A model generated the notes under the pieces. That model searched no databases and was not told where the DNA came from. It saw only the letters and a list, made by a program, of their open reading frames with translations. A stretch of DNA of 64,000 nucleotides. It comes from Nocardia macrotermitis. Lineage in GTDB: Bacteria > Actinomycetota > Actinomycetes > Mycobacteriales > Mycobacteriaceae. The position numbers and the translations under genes are program-made. Positions within the stretch are counted from its first letter, which is position 1, and each line of letters begins with the position of its first letter. Below are positions 60,380 to 64,000 of this stretch, piece after piece. The DNA lies in the NCBI RefSeq assembly GCF_009604405.1, contig NZ_WEGK01000001.1, positions 496,001-560,000 on the forward strand, in the 5' to 3' direction.

Positions 60380-60436
60380 ATGCCGTTCACAGCCTGCCCG
60401 GTCAGGCACACCGCAATACCGGAGGGGTACCTGTGA
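60380..60436 (+). CDS. 18-residue micro-ORF coupled to the resolvase-like gene
   Basis: ATG at 60380 behind GGAGGGG opens the frame MPFTACPVRHTAIPEGYL, and the stop TGA shares two bases with the next gene's GTG start (GTGA). The same CCGGAGGGG sequence recurs as the ribosome site of the next gene, which lies inside this ORF. This looks like a translational leader that couples expression, but a peptide function is possible. Confidence 0.6.
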   Translation: MPFTACPVRHTAIPEGYL

Positions 60437-61245
60437 GTCGCCGCACCGCGATCGGTTACATCCGCAGCGACGTATCCACCGATCGACAACCGTGGGATGA
60501 AAGCCGAATCCGAAGTACCGCACAGTGTCTCGGATACAGTCTGTCGAAAATAGTTGTGTTCAGCCAACGTACGCCCGAGCCTCTCTATCGTCTCATGACG
60601 TCGGTCATCAGATGCGGTGCCGCAGCGGTATTCACACCGCACCTGGACCACTTCGACGGTGACGGACTCCCCCGCGAGCTGATCAAACTCGCCGATCTGA
60701 TCACCGTGGACGACGAACAGACGTACTCCCGCTACGCACTGTCCGACCTGCCCACCACATCCAGCACCGCAATCCGAAAGCACGGCAACGCACTCGGACG
60801 TCTGTTCAGCAAGCACGCCGGGCACTTCTTGCTCTGGGATCCGAGCACTCTCGCCGACGCGGTCTGGCGGCAAGTCGGCATCGACCCCGCCACGCTCAGC
60901 ACAACGATCGGGGGTTTCGATCGAGTCGAAGGATTCAAACGCTGTGGCGGACAAGACAATCCACGCACTCTCGCGCTCGATGTCTGGTCCCAGCTCTACA
61001 CAGAGGAAGACTTCCGCCGCAAACACGCCGAGGTCGAATTCACCCCCATCTCGATCGCGGACCGTCCCGGCCTGCAATTCCGGCCCATCACCGATCGCCG
61101 AGGAGACCAGTGCCATCTTCTGTTCCCCGCAAGGCAAGGATCGTTCGGTATCAACGTGCTACGCCTGAACCCCCGAACCCCATCCCTACCAGCCACCAAA
61201 GCAACCGAGGCTGCCGCCGTCATCGTCCCACTGCTCCCGCGATAG
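60433..61245 (+). CDS. resolvase-like protein lacking an obvious catalytic serine
   Basis: A 270-residue protein. Residues 1-95 look like a degenerate serine recombinase catalytic fold (AIGYIRSDVSTDRQPWDESRIRSTAQCLGYSLSKIVVF and GAAAVFTPHLDHF, like GYVRVST and VVVxxLDRL in true resolvases). The expected R-V-S motif reads R-S-D-V-S, so the nucleophile is displaced or absent. Residues 110-270 match no family I can name. GTG at 60433 follows GGAGGGG. A DNA-binding role without recombination is one option. It is coupled to the micro-ORF upstream. Confidence 0.65.
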   Translation: MSRRTAIGYIRSDVSTDRQPWDESRIRSTAQCLGYSLSKIVVFSQRTPEPLYRLMTSVIRCGAAAVFTPHLDHFDGDGLPRELIKLADLITVDDEQTYSRYALSDLPTTSSTAIRKHGNALGRLFSKHAGHFLLWDPSTLADAVWRQVGIDPATLSTTIGGFDRVEGFKRCGGQDNPRTLALDVWSQLYTEEDFRRKHAEVEFTPISIADRPGLQFRPITDRRGDQCHLLFPARQGSFGINVLRLNPRTPSLPATKATEAAAVIVPLLPR

Positions 61246-61474
61246 ACGCCGCAGCAGCGACGGCACCAAACCCCCACGCCGCGCCTCATCGCCTGTCGAT
61301 TCTTGCTGGTTACCCCTCTTGCTGAGCGATTACGACCAGCGCCGGGAGCGCACGAGTGCAGGACGTGCGAGGCGGGCAGCTTGCGTGGCTTGGCTCAGGT
61401 CGGCGCTCGGGTGCGCAAGGCCCTGGGCCGTCCACCTCGACCGTCCCGGGAAGCCGTTCTTGTAGGCTCCGGAC

Positions 61475-63511
61475 GTGTCTAGAGTGACGGCCGCCGCCAA
61501 GCGCCTACTGGTTGGTCGCCCGTTCCGTAGTGAACGGTTATCCAATACCCTGTTGCCCAAGCGGCTCGCGCTGCCCATGTTCGCCTCCGACGCGTTGTCG
61601 AGCGTCGCCTACGCCCCGGCCGAGATCTTCACCGTGTTGTCCGTCGCGGGGCTGTCGGCGTTCACCTACACACCGTGGATCGCGGCGCTGGTCTGTGTGG
61701 TCATGGTCGTGGTGGTGGCGTCCTATCGGCAGAACGTGCACGCCTACCCCAGCGGCGGCGGCGACTACGAGGTCGCGACGACCAACCTGGGCCCCGACTT
61801 CGGGCTGGTGGTGGGCAGCGCGCTGCTGGTGGACTACATCCTGACCGTGGCGGTATCCGCGGCATCGGGCGTGGCGAACATCGGATCGGCGATCGCGATC
61901 GTCGGCGCGCATCCGGTGTGGGCCGCGGTTATCGTCGTCCTCGTGGTGACCGGCGCGAACCTGCGCGGCATGCGCGAATCGGGTGCGGCGTTCGCGATCC
62001 CGGTATACGCGTTCATCATCGCGATGATGGTCATGCTGGTCACCGGTGCACTGCGCTGGCTGCTCGGCTCGCCGATGCGTGCGGAAAGCGCCGGGTTCGA
62101 GCTGCGTCCCGAGCACGCCGTCTCCGGATTCGCGCTGATCTTTCTGCTGGCGCGTGCTTTCTCCTCGGGCTCCGCGGCGTTGACCGGAGTCGAGGCCGTC
62201 TCCAACGGCGTGCCCGCATTCCGTAAACCCAAATCGCGCAACGCCGCCACCACGCTCACCATGATGGGTGCGCTGGCCGTGACGATGATGCTCGGACTGG
62301 TCGGCTTGGCACTGATCACCAAAGCCCGGGTTGCCGAGAATTCCAGCCAGTTGATCGGAGCGCCCGCGAACTACCAGCAGAAGACGCTCATCGCCCAGAT
62401 CGCCCAGGCCGTCTTCTCCGGATTTCCGGTCGCCTTCTACTTCTTGTCGATCACGACCGGGATCATCTTGTTCCTCGCGTGCAACACCGCGTTCAGCGGC
62501 TTCCCCGTGCTCGGGTCGGTGCTCGCGCAGGACCGGTTCCTGCCACGCCAGCTGCACACCCGTGGCGACCGGCTCGCCTTCTCCAACGGCATCGTGCTGT
62601 TGTCGATCATGGCCCTGGTGCTGCTCGTGACGTTCCGAGCCGATGTGAACTCGCTGATCCACCTGTACGTGGTCGGGGTATTCGTCTCGTTCACCTGCTC
62701 ACAGGCCGGGATGATCCGGCACTGGAATCGCCTCCTGCGCACCGAGACCGAACCCGCCGTGCGGAGGCGGATGCGGCGCAGCCAGACCATCAACCTCGTC
62801 GGGTTCACCGCCACCGGAATCGTGCTGCTCATCGTGCTGATCACCAAGTTCCTGGCCGGAGCCTGGATCGCGGTCGCGGGGATGGCGGTGTTCTTCGTGC
62901 TGATGAAGGCCATCCGCCGCCACTACGACCACGTCGCGCACGAAACCGAAGGCGACGCGCAGGACATGCTACTGCCCGGGCGGGTCCACGCGATCGTGCT
63001 CGTGTCCCGACTGCACCTGCCGACCATGCGCGCGCTGGCCTACGCGCGAGCCACCCGCGCCGACACCATGGAAGCGGTCACGGTCAACGTCGACCCGGCA
63101 GACACCCGCGCGCTCGTGCAGCAATGGGAGAACCACGACCTGCCGGTGCCGCTGAAGGTGGTCGAATCCCCCTACCGTGAGGTCACCCGCCCGATCCTGG
63201 AATACGTGAAACGCCTGCGGGACAGACGCCCGAACGACCTGGTCGTCGTCTACATCCCCGAATACGTACTCGGCCGCTGGTGGGAGCAACTGTTGCACAA
63301 CCAATCCGCGTTGCGCATCAAGGCCAGACTGCTCTACACCCCGGGAGTCATGGTTACCTCCGTGCCATGGCAACTGGCGTCCTCGCGCGGACAGGACCGG
63401 CGGATCGGCGCTCGCGCGGACCGAGAACTTCAGACCCGTCCGCGCCACGTACCACTGACGTCCATCTCCGCCGACCCGATCGAACAACGCGATACCCAGG
63501 ACACCGCCTGA
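61475..63511 (+). CDS. APC-superfamily permease, KimA-like
   Basis: A 678-residue transporter with twelve or so helices followed by a soluble C-terminal domain of about 170 residues. LPMFASDALSSVAYAPAEIFTVLS near residue 33 resembles the conserved opening of KimA-type potassium importers as well as related amino acid permeases (M. tuberculosis Rv2690c group). The C-terminal domain contains HAIVLVSRLHLPTMRALAYARATRADTMEAVTVNVDP, like a universal-stress-type fold, as in KimA. Potassium import is therefore plausible, with amino acid transport the alternative. GTG at 61475 with a weak ribosome site. Confidence 0.85.
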   Translation: MSRVTAAAKRLLVGRPFRSERLSNTLLPKRLALPMFASDALSSVAYAPAEIFTVLSVAGLSAFTYTPWIAALVCVVMVVVVASYRQNVHAYPSGGGDYEVATTNLGPDFGLVVGSALLVDYILTVAVSAASGVANIGSAIAIVGAHPVWAAVIVVLVVTGANLRGMRESGAAFAIPVYAFIIAMMVMLVTGALRWLLGSPMRAESAGFELRPEHAVSGFALIFLLARAFSSGSAALTGVEAVSNGVPAFRKPKSRNAATTLTMMGALAVTMMLGLVGLALITKARVAENSSQLIGAPANYQQKTLIAQIAQAVFSGFPVAFYFLSITTGIILFLACNTAFSGFPVLGSVLAQDRFLPRQLHTRGDRLAFSNGIVLLSIMALVLLVTFRADVNSLIHLYVVGVFVSFTCSQAGMIRHWNRLLRTETEPAVRRRMRRSQTINLVGFTATGIVLLIVLITKFLAGAWIAVAGMAVFFVLMKAIRRHYDHVAHETEGDAQDMLLPGRVHAIVLVSRLHLPTMRALAYARATRADTMEAVTVNVDPADTRALVQQWENHDLPVPLKVVESPYREVTRPILEYVKRLRDRRPNDLVVVYIPEYVLGRWWEQLLHNQSALRIKARLLYTPGVMVTSVPWQLASSRGQDRRIGARADRELQTRPRHVPLTSISADPIEQRDTQDTA

Positions 63512-63548
63512 GCCCAGCCCGGCTCGAATGCTGAACGCCCCGAACCGC

Positions 63549-63583
63549 ACTGTGCGCCCGGCCGAATCAGCCGGGCGCACAGT
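63549..63583. terminator. terminator hairpin between the permease and acyl-CoA synthetase genes
   Basis: A perfect 14-bp stem (ACTGTGCGCCCGGC at 63549-63562, complement at 63570-63583) and a 7-nt loop between two convergent genes. Confidence 0.8.
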
Positions 63584-63603
63584 CGATTCGAGATCGGACA
63601 GCG

Positions 63604-64000
63604 TCAGTTGACCTGACGCCCCGACTCACCCCAGTACTTCGCGCGCAGGGCCTTCTTGTCCGGTTTCCCCAAGGGGCTCAACGGGATCGAGTCGGCGAAC
63701 TCGACGGTCTTGGGTGAGTGGACCGCGCCCTTGTGTTCCTTGACCAGGGCCTGCAACTCCTCGACCGATACCGTCTTACCGGGGCGCAGGACCACGATCG
63801 CGGTGACCGACTCGCCCCACTTCTCGTCGGGGACACCGATGACCGCCGCCGCGGCGACGGCCGGGTGGGCGGACAGCACGTCCTCGACTTCGCGGGGGAA
63901 GACGTTGAAGCCGCCCGAGACGATCATGTCCTTCTTGCGGTCGACGATGTAGAGGTAGCCCTCCTCGTCCTTGCGGGCGACGTCGCCGGTGTGCAGCCAG
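63604..64000 (-). CDS. acyl-CoA synthetase (AMP-binding), C-terminal part; 5' end outside window
   Basis: The visible part is the C-terminal 132 codons of an adenylate-forming enzyme (FadD type), continuing past the right window edge. It includes the conserved WLHTGDVA and IVDRKKDMIVSGGFNVFPREVEDVL hinge segments, the VIGVPDEKWGESV stretch, and the catalytic lysine near the end (LSPLGKPDKKALR). It activates a fatty acid to acyl-CoA via an acyl-adenylate. The chain-length specificity cannot be judged from this part. Confidence 0.95.
   Translation of the reverse strand, partial: WLHTGDVARKDEEGYLYIVDRKKDMIVSGGFNVFPREVEDVLSAHPAVAAAAVIGVPDEKWGESVTAIVVLRPGKTVSVEELQALVKEHKGAVHSPKTVEFADSIPLSPLGKPDKKALRAKYWGESGRQVN

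Noticed and set aside
1..64000. CRISPR arrays, tRNA, rRNA and IS elements
   Set aside because: No regular spacer repeats, cloverleaf, rRNA-like stretch, transposase gene or paired terminal repeats were seen by eye; a tRNA or small element could still have been missed.

Overview
The window is high-GC actinobacterial DNA from a mycolic-acid-containing genus, most likely Nocardia. This is inferred from gene content, not computed. Orders familiar from Mycobacterium tuberculosis are kept: pgsA2-gcvH-garA-ftsR-(BFN nuclease)-(MerR)-gcvP as at Rv1822-Rv1832, glcB with an Rv1836c-like VWA gene a few kb away, and pitA with Rv0544c- and Rv0543c-like genes. Type VII secretion (T7SS) substrates and EspG, F420 and CYP125 enzymes, and DUF397/DUF5753 regulators fit the same group. 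I saw no rRNA, tRNA, CRISPR array, insertion sequence or phage integrase.

0-10 kb: the end of a membrane-anchored DUF305 protein, malate synthase G, a phosphate transporter operon with a PHO-box-like triple repeat upstream, a secreted lipase, a small ORF, an HNH endonuclease, a WhiB protein and a secreted VWA protein. 10-17.6 kb: an eight-gene minus-strand operon of the MSMEG_0565-0572 / cyanobacterial Sll0783-0787 type (Nit1C-like), which in other bacteria is tied to nitrogen starvation or nitrile/cyanide assimilation. Six genes from MSMEG_0572 to the GNAT/AIR-synthase fusion overlap or nearly touch. A second nitrilase-fold gene has lost its catalytic Cys. 17.9-25.2 kb: gcvP behind a tandem glycine riboswitch, then the conserved MerR-BFN-FtsR-GarA-GcvH-PgsA block.

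25-49 kb: mainly lipid, sterol and redox metabolism (ChoD-like oxidase, acyl-CoA oxidase-like protein, CYP125 with TetR, a decayed Baeyer-Villiger-type monooxygenase, a two-domain fatty acyl reductase, an F420 enzyme, an HsaA-like oxygenase), plus asnB, heme oxygenase, a ThrE exporter, a 5'-nucleotidase lipoprotein, an expansin-like protein and an MFS pump with a divergent AraC regulator.

49-61.3 kb: an accessory island. A minus-strand series of T7SS-related genes (small helical protein, DUF3558 lipoprotein, PPE-like protein, EspG, EspC-like protein, a 793-residue WXG-containing protein, second DUF3558 lipoprotein, membrane-anchored propeller protein) has no secretion core genes, and parts are visibly AT-richer. 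Beside it lie an XRE/DUF397 pair, a hypothetical gene with a DUF4254 gene, and an 18-codon micro-ORF coupled to a resolvase-like gene without an obvious catalytic serine. 61.4-64 kb: a KimA/APC-type permease and the C-terminal end of an acyl-CoA synthetase cut by the window edge.
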